From Pteria penguin (taxonomy: Eukaryota; Mollusca; Bivalvia; Pterioida; Pteriidae), in contig CM068588.1 in NCBI GenBank assembly GCA_035048485.1, forward strand, positions 28,290,769 through 28,354,768: DNA of 64,000 bases, given 5' to 3'. The notes under the pieces are model-generated. The model was not told the DNA's origin. It worked only from the letters and a program-made list of their open reading frames with translations, and searched no databases. This document shows, piece by piece, positions 34,428 through 46,269 of the stretch. The position numbers were made by a program, and so were the translations under genes. Each line of letters starts with the position of its first letter. Within the stretch, counting starts at the first letter, position 1.

Positions 34428-36330
34428 CCACCTAATGATAATTATTATTATTATAAAAATGTACATACTTTTATTGATTTATTGTACATTTTAAAAACTT
34501 ATGTTTTTTCAGTCATGTTTAAGGTAGGAAATGGAAGTCCAACGTTTATTTGAAAAGTAAGCAGGTATAATTTTGATCTAAAAGATTCAAAATCATCCAT
34601 ACAGTCAGAGCTTTACATGGAAAATCGTTTGTATGATTTAGAATCATTGACGAAATAGAAATAGAAAGACACAACTTAAACATATGACTCCATGTAAAAC
34701 ATATTTTGAATTCATATGTATCTGATATTATTGAAATTTATTCTTCTAGCAGTGAAAAGCATCCTATTTTAGTATCCAAGGTTTTAACAATTCAACATTC
34801 CATATTTAAAATCTACGCATATTATGTTACAAGAGCATTTGGCCTACGAAATCGTGGGCCAGCATATTTCTTTCACTTTTAGGAGTAAAAACTCGTTGTG
34901 CGTAGACAGATGGCATAAAATTATTTCTGCATCCCAGGATACGAATATGTATAAATTATTTTCATTACGTATTTCAATAGAACACACAAAGTATTGCAAA
35001 GGATTTGTTATAAAAATAAATGTGTCTATGCCTTGTAAGTCATTTTCTGAGTTTGATGATGATTATGATGATGATGATGATGATGGTTCATTTTAAAGCA
35101 ATTATATTAAAGACAATTTTCCAGCTTTTATTCATAGAAAATTTCAATGTCACAACTGTTCAGGAAAGTAGAAGAAACAAATTAATCTGCTAACGAAAGA
35201 TGACATTGTGCAGAAGGTAATGACTATTACAAAAGACAAGTAGTCGATAACAGGCAATAAAATATTGTCCAGGGAATACCTACCTCTGAAGAGAAAGTTA
35301 AGTAAGATGTAAGACAGTAAGTTATAATAAAAAGGAAATATTGACTGTGTATCCATCAATTTAAATCAGAAATGCCATTCTGGTATCATCTAGAAACCCT
35401 CCAAATAACACCCTCCCCACGGAACACTCTTTATACTGGAAACCTATTTCTGCCTATTAAAATTTACGCTATTGAGAATTATTTATTTCTTAAAATTTCT
35501 ATGTTGTATAGCTAGCATTAACAATAGATATAAAATTATATCGTAGATATTTCTACATTTATTTCTTTTCCTTTCTTTCCGAAATATGGTATACAAAATA
35601 TAGAAGATAAAAATAATACGTAAATTTACATAATTGCGCGTCTGAATTGGAAGCAAAAGTGAAAAAGAATTTTACACTGTTTATATAGAATCATGAAAAA
35701 GATGAAAGACAGGCAAAACAGTTTCTTTTAGAGAAATTTCCCCATGTCATTATATATAAACATCCTGGAGAAAAATACAATTCAATACACTGAAATATAA
35801 GATTACATGAATAATGGAATAAAGCATACCAAACATCATCTGTAATGTATAAAGTGAAAGAAATCATCATTCTGATAGGAAGATCCAGTACAAACACATA
35901 TATTCTGATTATATGACCTTGTTCTCTCTAGTGTTTTTGTATCGTGTTGTGACGAAACATTTTGTGTGAATAGTGTTTACTATTGCCACGCTCATGACGC
36001 ATTTAATGCACAAATTCTATAGGTCTCTGTAGAAATGAAATTAGATGCAGGAGAAGTCTAGGTAAATGTATCTTTTAAATTCAATGATTTAAAAAAATAT
36101 TGGTCTTTACTTGTTTATATTTATGACAAAAAGTTCTTCAATGAGAAAAATTTACATGTAGTCTTTTCTTTGTATAATGTGTATACAGTAGAAATAGATT
36201 GTATGGGTGCTTTTTGATTTTTTCTTTATTTCGTAAACTTGAACTGTCGACTGGGCTGATAATATTGTTTTTTCTTTCAGATTAATTTTGCAGGCAGTAC
36301 CTTATTATAAGTGGCACATGTAGCAAGGAT

Positions 36331-37566
36331 ATGGAGTCTAATTTAACGTTTTATTTCGGTAATATGACCGGGAATCAAACAGTTGATTACTTGTATCCAT
36401 ACATAGACGACTGCTACATAATCTTAAATTCTACTCACTATTATGTCGACCCCTGTTGTCCGGGCGACGATACCCAGGAGAATACGAACGATGTCCAGGA
36501 TAACCTTGCTATGTATATCCTGTTCAAGGTGCTGTCCCCTGTAGTCACTGTTATTGGGATTATAGGCATCCTGCTCACCATCATTATACTAAGTAGGAAG
36601 AGCATGTGTACGTCAACCAACTGCTTCCTTATAGCCCTTTCTGTAGCAGATTTAGGATTCCTCGTCATTTTGTGCACAAGATTCTTTGAACGTCGGTTTA
36701 CTGGTCTTCATGAATATGTCTTCATAATATACTGGGAATATGCGATGATATTTCAAGTGGCATTTATTATGGCGTCGGTTTGGATGACTGTCTTTTTGGC
36801 TTTAGAACGATACGTAGCCATCGTCCATCCATACAAAGCCAACACGTTTTGCACCGTATGCCGAGCGCGCATCACCATTGTTCTTGTGTTTATATTGTCG
36901 TTATTATTACGTGTGCCATTCTTTTTTGAAAACAAAATCATCACCTCCTATACGAGTAATTGTATAGAAATCCAACATCTCCAAAAAACTAAATTCTCAG
37001 AAAACAAAATCTACAAAAATGTTACACGTTGGGCAGTGAATTGTGTTTGGGGTGCTTTTATACCGTTTTTTGTTTTAGCCTATCTAAATATCCGACTGAT
37101 ATGTGAGATAAGAAAATCCACCTCGTATATCAAAAACAGCATCGTGTTCGATCGGAACTTACAAAATGTGTTGTCGAAAGAACAGCGGAAAATGACCATA
37201 ATGCAGATTAGTATCATTATTATATTTTTTATTTGTGAGGCCCCATATGTATGTGTTAACGCATACATGAGTCTCTACCCTTCAATTTCAGAGGAGATGC
37301 ATTTATTGTGGACAGTGGCAATTCTGCTATGTGCATGTAAATCGACTTTTAATTTTGTGATGTACTGCTGGTTCAGTGAAAAATTTTGGGATACTCTGAA
37401 GAGGAAAATACTATTGAAGTTCGTCTGCTGCAAGGATGATATATACGAAAATTCTTTTAATTCCCGTCGCTTTTCACATCATGATGGGAGTCATGGACTA
37501 CCTAGTTCTTCGGTTATCAGGCAGCATACGACTCAAAAGAGTGACTGTCCTGAGCAGATGTTGTGA
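36331..37566 (+). CDS. Rhodopsin-class (class A) G protein-coupled receptor, peptide/FMRFamide-receptor-like
   Basis: 411 residues in one exon. The Met is the first in frame after a TAA at 36283-36285. The N-terminus (1-60) has four N-glycosylation sequons (N4, N11, N15, N33). Seven hydrophobic segments follow: TM1 about 62-88, TM2 97-115 with LSVAD (D107), TM3 134-157 ending in E159-R160-Y161 (DRY box), TM4 181-198, TM5 236-259 with P245, TM6 287-312 with C302-E-A-P305, and TM7 326-346 with N341-F-V-M-Y345 in place of NPxxY. The cytoplasmic tail has C367-C368 after a basic helix 8. N-F-x-x-Y and the M-x-T-S-T-N-x-F-L start of TM2 are typical of invertebrate FMRFamide-type and related peptide receptors, which couple to G proteins at the plasma membrane. 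Unusual: Ile80 replaces the TM1 Asn, the TM3 Cys position is Trp135, TM4 lacks its Trp, and CWxP is CEAP. The ligand is unknown. The frame is intact with no sign of decay. Confidence 0.93.
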   Translation: MESNLTFYFGNMTGNQTVDYLYPYIDDCYIILNSTHYYVDPCCPGDDTQENTNDVQDNLAMYILFKVLSPVVTVIGIIGILLTIIILSRKSMCTSTNCFLIALSVADLGFLVILCTRFFERRFTGLHEYVFIIYWEYAMIFQVAFIMASVWMTVFLALERYVAIVHPYKANTFCTVCRARITIVLVFILSLLLRVPFFFENKIITSYTSNCIEIQHLQKTKFSENKIYKNVTRWAVNCVWGAFIPFFVLAYLNIRLICEIRKSTSYIKNSIVFDRNLQNVLSKEQRKMTIMQISIIIIFFICEAPYVCVNAYMSLYPSISEEMHLLWTVAILLCACKSTFNFVMYCWFSEKFWDTLKRKILLKFVCCKDDIYENSFNSRRFSHHDGSHGLPSSSVIRQHTTQKSDCPEQML

Positions 37567-37715
37567 CACTTTTGAGTCATAAAAATCAGAATCAATTGTG
37601 AAATTTACACGTTAAAAGAAGATCAGATCTTCTGAATGGATCCAATGTAACTTCATGATTTCTTGTCGGCCAGAGGTAGCACGAGCACAGACATCTGTCA
37701 GACTTTGCTCGCATC

Positions 37716-37721
37716 AATAAA
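37716..37721 (+). other. Polyadenylation signal AATAAA for the GPCR
   Basis: The first AATAAA after the stop lies 150 bp downstream, followed by a T-containing AT-rich region. This is consistent with a short 3' UTR. Confidence 0.5.
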
Positions 37722-38169
37722 ATACTTAATACTGTAAAACGCTCTGAATTTATAAAATCATATAAGATTTACTAAACGGTAACAAAATTTGCTATACTTG
37801 ACTCAGATATAATTCTTAAAATTATTTTCTCTTCATAGTAGTCTGCAAATACTTACAAATACTTACAAATTACTTGTGAACTTTAGAAATTACATCATAA
37901 TATTGTTGATGGCAAATCTAATTGCAAGCATCTGTTGTCGTTTTCATCAACTCTTAAATCCTTTCAATATTTTTTGTCATATAAACACAAACTAGCATTT
38001 CTCTGTAAACATAACTGTGTAAGAGGTGGTAAGAAGAAAATATGGAGTATGGGTCATAGATCACTTGTGCTTATTCAGCGTGCACAACTTTAACTTTCTG
38101 GTACAAATCTAAGAATTTCGAAAGAATTCATTGAAGGTGATCACTGAGAAGCGAAATGACTAATTAAGC

Positions 38170-39630
38170 AATGATTTAACTTTCATAAACGCTGATATTC
38201 TTCTAATAGGAATAATTATATCCCCCTTCATAAATATTTATAATAATTCCCTTTATCAATTGTTAATAATGAATTACCCTTCATTAATGCCAAGTAATGA
38301 CTCCCCACCTCTATTAATGTCCATATTAATTTCGCTCCATTAAAGACAGTATAAAAACATCTGACACAGCTGTTTGACAAAAATCATTATAGACAAAAAA
38401 GCAAACAATAAAGACATCACAAACACACACGCACGCACATACGCTCTGACTTAGGAAGGTCAATTAAAATAACGTTAGTTACTCAGTTGGTGTGATTAAC
38501 TGGTTTGCGGGCTCACCTAAATGATCTTTGCCTTTATCAACATTTAAATATTGATTTCCCCTAAAATAATGTTTAATGTTTTCCCCTCATTAATCTCAAC
38601 AACGACAGCATATCGTATTAATTTCAATACAAAATAACGCCTCTTTCAGTGTCAGTAGTTATTATCTACTATATACGTTTTAATGATAAGTATTTCACGA
38701 TAAATATCAATTATGATATATGCTAAAACTGACACTCCTCCGTCAATATCAATAATGATGTTCCTTCTATATTAATGCTTATAACGACCTTTTTTAACGT
38801 CAACACTTTTCTTTGTGAATTTGAATGAGGAACCCCTTCTATAAATATTTAAAACGCTCTCTATAAGAGTCAATACATATTCTGGACTCTATAAATGGAA
38901 ATTGTAATTCCCAACACTATTGGTGTCAGTTATATTCCCCTAACAATAAATGTCAGTCATCCCTTAATTAATGCCTGAAATGATTTCCCTTTCTTTGCTG
39001 TAAGTAATGATTTCTCTCCCTTATAATGTCAGTAATAAATTTCCTTTGTTGTCAAGTATTATTTAATTATGTTTAAAGTATTATTAATGACGAGAGTATT
39101 TACCTTTAAGTACGGTCAATAATGATTTCTGCCTATATTAATATCAATTGTGATTTCACCCTCTTTCAGGGTCTATGTTGATTTTCGTTTTATAAATGTC
39201 AATAATAAATCCCTAATAAAAAATTCCAATAATGTCGCCACTTTGAATAATTTGTTCTTTAATAAACATCAATTAGTTTTTGATGTTTATAATTACACCC
39301 ATTTCAAAAGTGTTGCTAATCATTAGTCCTCAATGTCATTGATAAGTTTACTTTTTAAGATATTAATGATGATTTCCAGCTATATTAAGGCTAACAATGA
39401 CTTTTCCTTCACTAAGGTCGATAATTATTTCCCTTTTACTAATGTCAGTAACAAATCGATAACCATTACTGTCAAGTATGTTTTCTTCCTGAATTAATAG
39501 CAATTATGCTTCCCCTATCTAAGTTAATGATAATGTCACTCCCTTGGTATCAATAATAATTTCGTCTTTAGTGTTATCCAAAATGATGCCCACCTGTATC
39601 AAAGTCAGAAATAATTTTCTTCGATGAAGA
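38170..39630. repeat. Degenerate tandem array around 'TTAATGTCAATAATGATTTCC'-like 25-35 bp units
   Basis: Units of the form ATTAATGTCA-ATAATGA-TTTCCCCT recur throughout with much divergence (for example near 38270, 39110, 39160, 39420 and 39520). The array is interrupted at 38345-38515 by an RT-tail fragment. No coding sense. Confidence 0.65.
38345..38515 (-). repeat. RT-element tail fragment (family A) inside a minisatellite
   Basis: 'ACATCTGACACAGCTGTTTG', 'CTGACTTAGGAAGGTCAATT', 'TGGTGTGATTAACTGG' and 'GGTTTGCGGGC' follow the family order. Units of the surrounding array resume on both sides. Confidence 0.55.
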
Positions 39631-39655
39631 GTTTTCTATGGAATATTTGCGACGG

Positions 39656-39712
39656 GTCATATCTTGCTATCAGGAGACGCCCACTCCTTCCGGACACCTG
39701 GTCTCATCCCAT
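39656..39712 (+). repeat. Dispersed 'CAGGAGACGC...CACCTGGTCTCA' repeat
   Basis: 'CAGGAGACGCCCACTCCTTC' then 'CACCTGGTCTCATCC'. The same block occurs at 46569-46616 and 59814-59858, and a partial reverse copy at about 41164-41192 (AGTGAGCGTCTCCTGCC). I recall this phrase from bivalve transcripts but not its parent element. Confidence 0.5.
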
Positions 39713-40509
39713 TTAAAATTCGCAATTATTCTCGTCATAATCGAATTTGCACTGTTTAATGTGACTTCCAATACCAGACATCGTTTGGTACTTTTCGTAT
39801 GTATACTCATTTACAGATCAATGTTTACTACGCCCCATTGTATATGAAAACTGACTAAGGTGATCTGCTTCTCTGTACTTTTGTCTATTTTATGTCGTAC
39901 TTAAAATATTAATGAGTAATATATGAGTATATGGGTAATCGGAGTCTTGGTAGGATCCTCATAAGAAACTACCTCAACAGTTCCTGTCATATCAAAGGCG
40001 ATTTAATTCTAAACATCATTGACCTAGAGGTAGTACCAGTTACTCTCCTTTTTTCCCATCTGAATGAAATAATATATTTCCTGATTTATCCTGTGTCGCG
40101 TTGTCACTTCGAGGTCCTCTAATTATTTTGGGTGTGTGTGTGTTTGTTACATAGGTAATGCATTCGGTATATATCTGTGGAATAGAAAAAAAAAATAAAT
40201 AAAAAAACGAAAATTTAATAAAAACACCCAAATCTCTGTTATATTCAAATAGCAAACTTTTTAATTCACACTCATATTTGATTCTATGATTTTTCCAATT
40301 TTATTTTTTTTTGTACGTACGTTTCAGTGATTTAAAAATGTTCTTCACTGAATTTATATCCATTTATTATTAGTTTAATAAGCACATATCTAATTCTTTT
40401 TTTATCTAGCAGAATAACAAGAGTATGTAAAAAGTACAACAGATTCATATTAAATTATATTTACTGTGCTTATTACAGAAACAGAATTATACTTACAATG
40501 TACTGATAA

Positions 40510-40692
40510 GAAATAAAATATAAGGCACCGGAAAATGAGAATTATGATGAAAATGATGAAAAAGACCCATTTCACTTTGAAGGTAAAGTTAGATCATCAG
40601 CTGGGAAGAAGTCAGCATCTCCTGATGACATTGACAGAATCATTATCTTGTACATGTTATGCCATCCCTGTAATATACTATGTCATATTGTC
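40510..40692 (+). other. Possible orphan exon or retro-copied coding scrap
   Basis: An open frame without an initiator reads ENYDENDEKDPFHFEGKVRS then SAGKKSASPDDIDRI before running into a poorer stretch and a stop at about 40691. The acidic/basic composition differs from the random frames around it. There is an AG at about 40523-40524 but only a weak pyrimidine tract, so an acceptor is doubtful. No family recognised. Confidence 0.2.
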
Positions 40693-40699
40693 ATGTTAA

Positions 40700-42070
40700 A
40701 GTGATGGAAATTGGTCTTGTAATACAATATTCATCTAATTCTGTATGTATTATAGTCACAACCTCTGTATTATGAGTATTTGTATCGTTATTATACCAAT
40801 TGCAAACAATACGTACTACTTGTCTAAACTGACGATTTATAATGTGAACCATAATTTTGTTGATGCATAAATGCAACGGTAATTACTTACACTACATTTT
40901 GAATTGTACTTCTGTTTTGTTTCTTATTTATATATTTTAAGTTTTATTATAGCATCTTTGTAAGTGCTATCCTGTATTTGAACGACAATTGGAAAACTAA
41001 TACTTCATTGAACTATTTACATACAATAGCATTCATCTGATTAAATTAAAAAAGAACTAAAGTGACAGGAGATATCTCACTATGGCACTCACAATGAGGT
41101 AATCATAGTCATCACAGTCTTTGACCTCTAGATATCACATGTGAAACCTTGAGTATTGGAGTAGTGAGCGTCTCCTGCCTTATTAGCCACATTCTCCTGA
41201 AATCTCAAACAGACGATAAAAAGTATTTTAATATAACATTAAGACATGTATAAAAATTGTATTATATGCATGTATATTACTGGTACACAACATCAGGCCA
41301 ACGTATATTATATCATAGGGTATATCGTATTATTATATTTTATTAAATATAAATATGTCAAAACCTCGGCGATGAAAATTTTACAGGTCAGCGCTAAAGT
41401 GCAGTAAGTGTTGCATTAATCTAAAATGTTACAGTATTACATAAAATATGACAACAGTAAACTATGAAGATATAAAATGACGTAATATATATTTTGAATA
41501 CTGTATAGTAAAACTGGTTTTAGTGAAGCATTTTATTACGGGTCTTTTTAAGAGCACAACCATTGATAACTCATTAGCTCTTACTTGTGCACTATGGGTT
41601 TTAGAATGTGTACGACAGCGTGCTGTATCTGCTAAAAATAACAGAATTATATATCACTTATATATTTAAAATGAATAGATTAGCAATAATACGTTTTATT
41701 ATATATTATGTCTATATGTTAGAAGTACCATGTGTTGTTGTTTAATATCTGTGATATTAAATTGCAAATAGTCAGGTTATTATCGTTATCATTGTATTCA
41801 ATGAATGTAGGCAAATGGATGTTTTTTTTTTCAGAAAGAATCACACATAATTCTGTATTTCTCCAAATTATTAAGATTTTCATGACGATAACAGAATGCC
41901 TAAACATGAGAACTAATAAAATTTTCATTGTTGTAGCTCAGAATACGAGAGAAACTGGTGTCGTCACATAGCATTTTCACAATTTAACTTGAAATAATTT
42001 ACCAATGATCTCGTAAAATGAGACCGAATGCAAATGAGGTAGCCACTACCGATAAAATCGTCTGCAATAA
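40700..42070. other. No gene recognised
   Basis: AT-rich DNA with a partial reverse copy of the GGAGACGC repeat near 41164-41192. The antiparallel frames at 41719-41971 are not protein-like. Confidence 0.4.
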
Positions 42071-42079
42071 AAGAGAAAG

Positions 42080-42300
42080 GATGAGTTACTGGCTCAGTTA
42101 TGTGGCAGAAGTCACCATGGAGCTATACAATACATGAATATCAAAGATATACTAGCATATATAACACATTACAAAAATATTTGATTGTAGTGCAATTACG
42201 ATAAGGACTTAGGACGGTCTTTTAATTTGACAAAAGCCAAACAAAAGGTGTGGTTAACCGGTTTACGGGCCCACCTTCCCAGTCACCGTAACAACAGAAC
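42080..42300 (-). repeat. RT-element tail fragment (family B)
   Basis: 'GTTACTGGCTCAGTTATGTG', 'GAAGTCACCATGGAGC', 'GACTTAGGACGGTCTTTTAA', 'AACCGGTTTACGGGCCC' and 'AACAACAGAACAAT'. It is nearly identical in layout to the 5.1 kb and (inverted) 60.2 kb copies. It stops within the C-terminal coding part. Confidence 0.6.
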
Positions 42301-42304
42301 AATA

Positions 42305-45300
42305 CAATAAATACAATGCCAAAGCCTCCATGACTCTATTATATGCTTTACTACTGACGGCGAAAGGTTTACACAGAACATTTGTAACGGGTGTATCATA
42401 CCAGCGAGAGAATCTCATTTTGTTAGACACCTAGTCTCCCTCTGTTTAGCATTCGCAATTGTTCTTGCTGAAACCAGCACCACCGCGTCTGCATTGTTTT
42501 AACTAACATTAAATATTGGACACATCCAATAGTACTCTTTCGAATTTGCATTGACTATTAGGACCTTAATTTACCCAAATTATTTTAAGCTATCTGCCTT
42601 AAAGTAAAAAAATTAAAAATCAATTTTAAAATTAAAATATGTCTAGAATTATCAATATTGACAAAAATATTTAATCGATGATGTTTGTGACAACGTTTTA
42701 CTGCAATGAATACTGCATAAAACTTAAATTTTCACTCTTTGGAATGACAAGTACACAAATATAACTCCGTTGTCACATTTAAACAAAAATTTTTTTTCAA
42801 ATATATATGGTCATATTAAATGAAAACTATATATATCACCAGAAGTCCTTACACGGGAAAAAAGAAGGAAACAAATCACACACAAAATAAAAACCAAACA
42901 AAAAAAAAAAAAACGAAAGAAAAACAAACAAAGAAACAAGCAAAAAAAAAACTCAAATAAAACGGATACAAATTTCTGTCATTAAGTAACTTCAAAGAAA
43001 CTTTTTGATGTAACCATATATAAAACATATAATTATGTTATGTGATAATTTACTGATGATAAACATAATGATTTTAAATCACAGGGGTAGAACAGATTCT
43101 AGGCGGGGATAGACAGAATTGCTAGATACAGATACGCCGGAGCCAATGATTTGATAACAAACTCCGAATTGTACTTCAAATCTATTTATAAATCTTAACG
43201 AGATAACCTGATAGCTATCTTGACTGACACTGCACATGTGCAGACTGTTATCAAAGGAAGGAATTATGGGAAATGCGGTGTTTTAACTCATTAATGCACA
43301 TATGTTACAGCGAAATATTTTATGATCCGCTGTCGCTGACGGTTTCTATCAAACGTTAGACAAGGATTTTCTGTGATAAACGTTTGGCTTCGTGCTAGCT
43401 GCTTTATCATTTAAGAAGGGTAGTTACACGATTTGTCAATAGATAATGTGTTTGGCCAAAAAACCTACTGGTTTTACCCATCATCTTATCATAGTAAACA
43501 AAACATCTAGGTATCATATAATATTACAAAGGTGCTGGGTTATAGATAAGTTAACGAAGAGAACATAGAATATATAGAGTTGCTTATTTTAACATCATCA
43601 TGTTTTAGATAACGGGGTTTTGCCAAACAATAAACAACAAAGATAGATCTGAAACCACTCAATATGTTTAATACTGAAGTCTCATAATCGCATTAAACAA
43701 CTGCTGTGAATATGATGTACGTAATTTTGAGGAATTCAGTGAGCGGAAGGGCTAACATGCTACGCTGAGCATGCATTTAAATTATTACTTCTTTGAGGTT
43801 TCAAGTTTGGTCCTCTGGTTGGAGCAAGTTACGAAGTCTGCTAGTGTGTCTGCCAAGATCCATGCTAAGTTTACGGTATCGAAACAGAATATGATATTAT
43901 ATGTGGTAAATGTTTATTCGGCTCAGCAATTTCGGGAAAACAATTTGAACACCAATTTGTACTATGAGTTTCTTTTATTTTGATGAACTCTTTCAAATTT
44001 TCATGAGTTTCTTTTCTTTCTTTCTTTCTTCTCCCCCCCCCCCCCCCACCTTTTTGTGTTATTTCTTCCTCTTTACCACCCCCCCCTTTTTTTTCATTGG
44101 TGTGATTATCTTGTTTGATCTAGACTGGTTGCTTGTTTAATGTGAGTATGTTTAAAAAGGATTATTATGGAGATTTCGGTGTAGTTTTCTGGGTTTATTT
44201 ACTAATGAATGAATTTATTTACTACTGTACATCAACAATGTGACAATGAAATCATCATTAAGATCACAAGTCTTGTGTTGATCCACTTTTCTTTGAACGT
44301 TACGCTTTAACAGGGAAGTTAGTAACCCGTGGAGACCGATTCTCTTCATCTCAAACTGTTAGATTGGACTCAACTCCCACAAAACAGACTTCCACGAATA
44401 ATGAACTTTTCGGGGGATTTGGCCTCAAACTTTATTCTTTACTTAGCTGATAATTAATCGGCAACAAGAGGCTTAGTTAAAATAATCTCACACAGCTATC
44501 CTTTAAATAATTACCGTTTATGCTTAGAATATATTATATGATATTTGTAACTTTTATATATTTATTTATCTCTCACACTGGCAGTTTGTCTTTTTTCAAA
44601 AAATGAAGTAAAACTGTATCATACTTGCGTATATAATCATAACTAAGAAAAAATTGCAGTTTACAATATCATTGGCACTGCAATGACTCCGGTACACAGA
44701 GTATGCTACTGCTTCTTCCAGTGGAGCCATACAAATTAGAAATTATATTTGCGAGCCTATCCTTTTTCGAATGCATTTCATTTGACAGATACTTATAATT
44801 TTGGGAGGATAGATTGTAGTAATTATTCACAAAAGCAACAAGATTGTGATGACATATTATGCATTGACAGTTAAGTCGGAATTTGGAAGGTATGTTTTCC
44901 GTCTACCCATTTTAGATATATTTTCAATCTATACTTTCGTAGTTATGAGAATGTTCAGTCAACAGATTTTGATATTTTTACTGCGACTTATTGTCCTTTT
45001 GGTTCTTTTCATTGTCCATTTTTGCAGACATCTTGGATCACTGACAAATTTTTCATAATGTTTTAACCAAACACCTGTCTGTTACATGACCTATATGACT
45101 TATAAAACCTATCATCTGGAAGCTGTAAGAGATACTCATTTGCCAATGTAAAAATGACATTGGGCCTCACATTTTGTCTTATTCGAAATACAAAATGGAA
45201 ACAGAAGATAATTGTCTCAGAAAATGCCTTTGCAACAGTCTTATCCGCATGTAAGCTTTCGGTTAAGTGTGATATAACAAGACGAAACGTTTCTCTCTGT

Positions 45301-45870
45301 TTATCAACGAAATTTCTTAACATCTTCACATATTGTACATTCAGTTCACAAAGTAAATTGTGCCGACCTCTTTCTTCGTAATAATTACCAATTGTGATGT
45401 TAGAACACTTTATATTCTCTAAACGTATCAAAAATGCATCAACGTATTAGTGGCTACGGCTGGACTAATTATGAATTTTGTTTTGCTTGACATTTCTCTT
45501 TATATTTGCAATTTTCCTTTTCTATATTTGCTTGGTATAAGGTAGGGACCTTTTAGCTAAGTCATTTGTACACATGAATTACATTTCTTAATGGAATCTA
45601 TGAAAACAACGTAAATGTAAAACTCTAACTAATACAGTCTGCCACATCATTTCCCATTACAGATGCAGATGCAAGGTACATGAAGTGTAGGTACTGAAGC
45701 AAGGAATGAAAAAGATCAAAGAAGGGTGGGCCGTATTCCTACGAATAAGTAGGACCTACATCTTTTCTGTATTGAAAATTTCAGCATTTTTATGTAAAGG
45801 ATTTAGAGAATATTTATATCTTACACATATAAAGTCATTTTGACAATATACTCTTTTAAAAATTAAAAAG
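42305..45870. other. No gene recognised
   Basis: AT-rich, with an A-rich run near 42900-42960, a CTTT/C-run near 44010-44095 and a 14-bp palindrome CTGCACATGTGCAG at about 43230. A 122-codon minus-strand frame (45063-45431) overlaps a plus-strand frame and has no recognisable domain. Confidence 0.4.
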
Positions 45871-45876
45871 AAGAGT

Positions 45877-46262
45877 GAGGCCTTCATATAGCAGCTTTAG
45901 TAGGATTTTACTCGGAATTATATGAGGCCTCCATATTAGTATTATTAAAAGTATACTCAGAATCATATGATGCCTTCATATTGGCAGCAATAGTCAGTTT
46001 CTACTCGGAATGATATAAGGCCTTAACATCAGCAGCAGTATTACGATTCTACTCGGAATGATAGGTGACCTTTAAATCAGCAGCAGTATTAAGTGTGTAC
46101 TCAGAACCATATGAGGTTTTAAGCAGTATTTCGATTCTACTCAGAATCATTAGACCTTTACATCAGCAGCAGTAGTAAGGTTCTACTGGGAATGATATGA
46201 GGCCTTCATATTAGCAGCAGTTTTAAGATTCTACTCGGAATCATATGAGGCCTTCAAATCAG
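45877..46262. repeat. 45-47 bp tandem array, about 8-9 units
   Basis: Unit: GAGGCCTTCATATCAGCAGC, AGTATTAAGATTCTACTCGG, AATCATAT. Starts at 45877, 45924 and 45969 set the period. It is diverged but unmistakable. Confidence 0.8.
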
Positions 46263-46269
46263 TGTTTTA

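Larger units (their letters stand above)
33894..36280 (+). other. Putative 5'-UTR intron of the GPCR gene
   Basis: The donor GTAAGT at 33894-33899 is followed by 2.4 kb of AT-rich DNA without coding signal. It ends in a strong acceptor: a T-rich tract then TTTTTTCTTTCAG, with AG at 36279-36280. A single coding exon with an intron in the 5' UTR is usual for such receptors. The acceptor is convincing. The choice of donor is a guess that cDNA would settle. Confidence 0.35.

Noticed and set aside
34824..35096. 90-codon plus-strand gene ending in poly-Asp
   Set aside because: The Asp run is a (GAT)n microsatellite. The rest lacks coding character and lies in the putative intron.
45063..45431. 122-codon minus-strand gene
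   Set aside because: No domain recognised, an opposing frame of 75 codons overlaps it, and base composition does not differ from surroundings.
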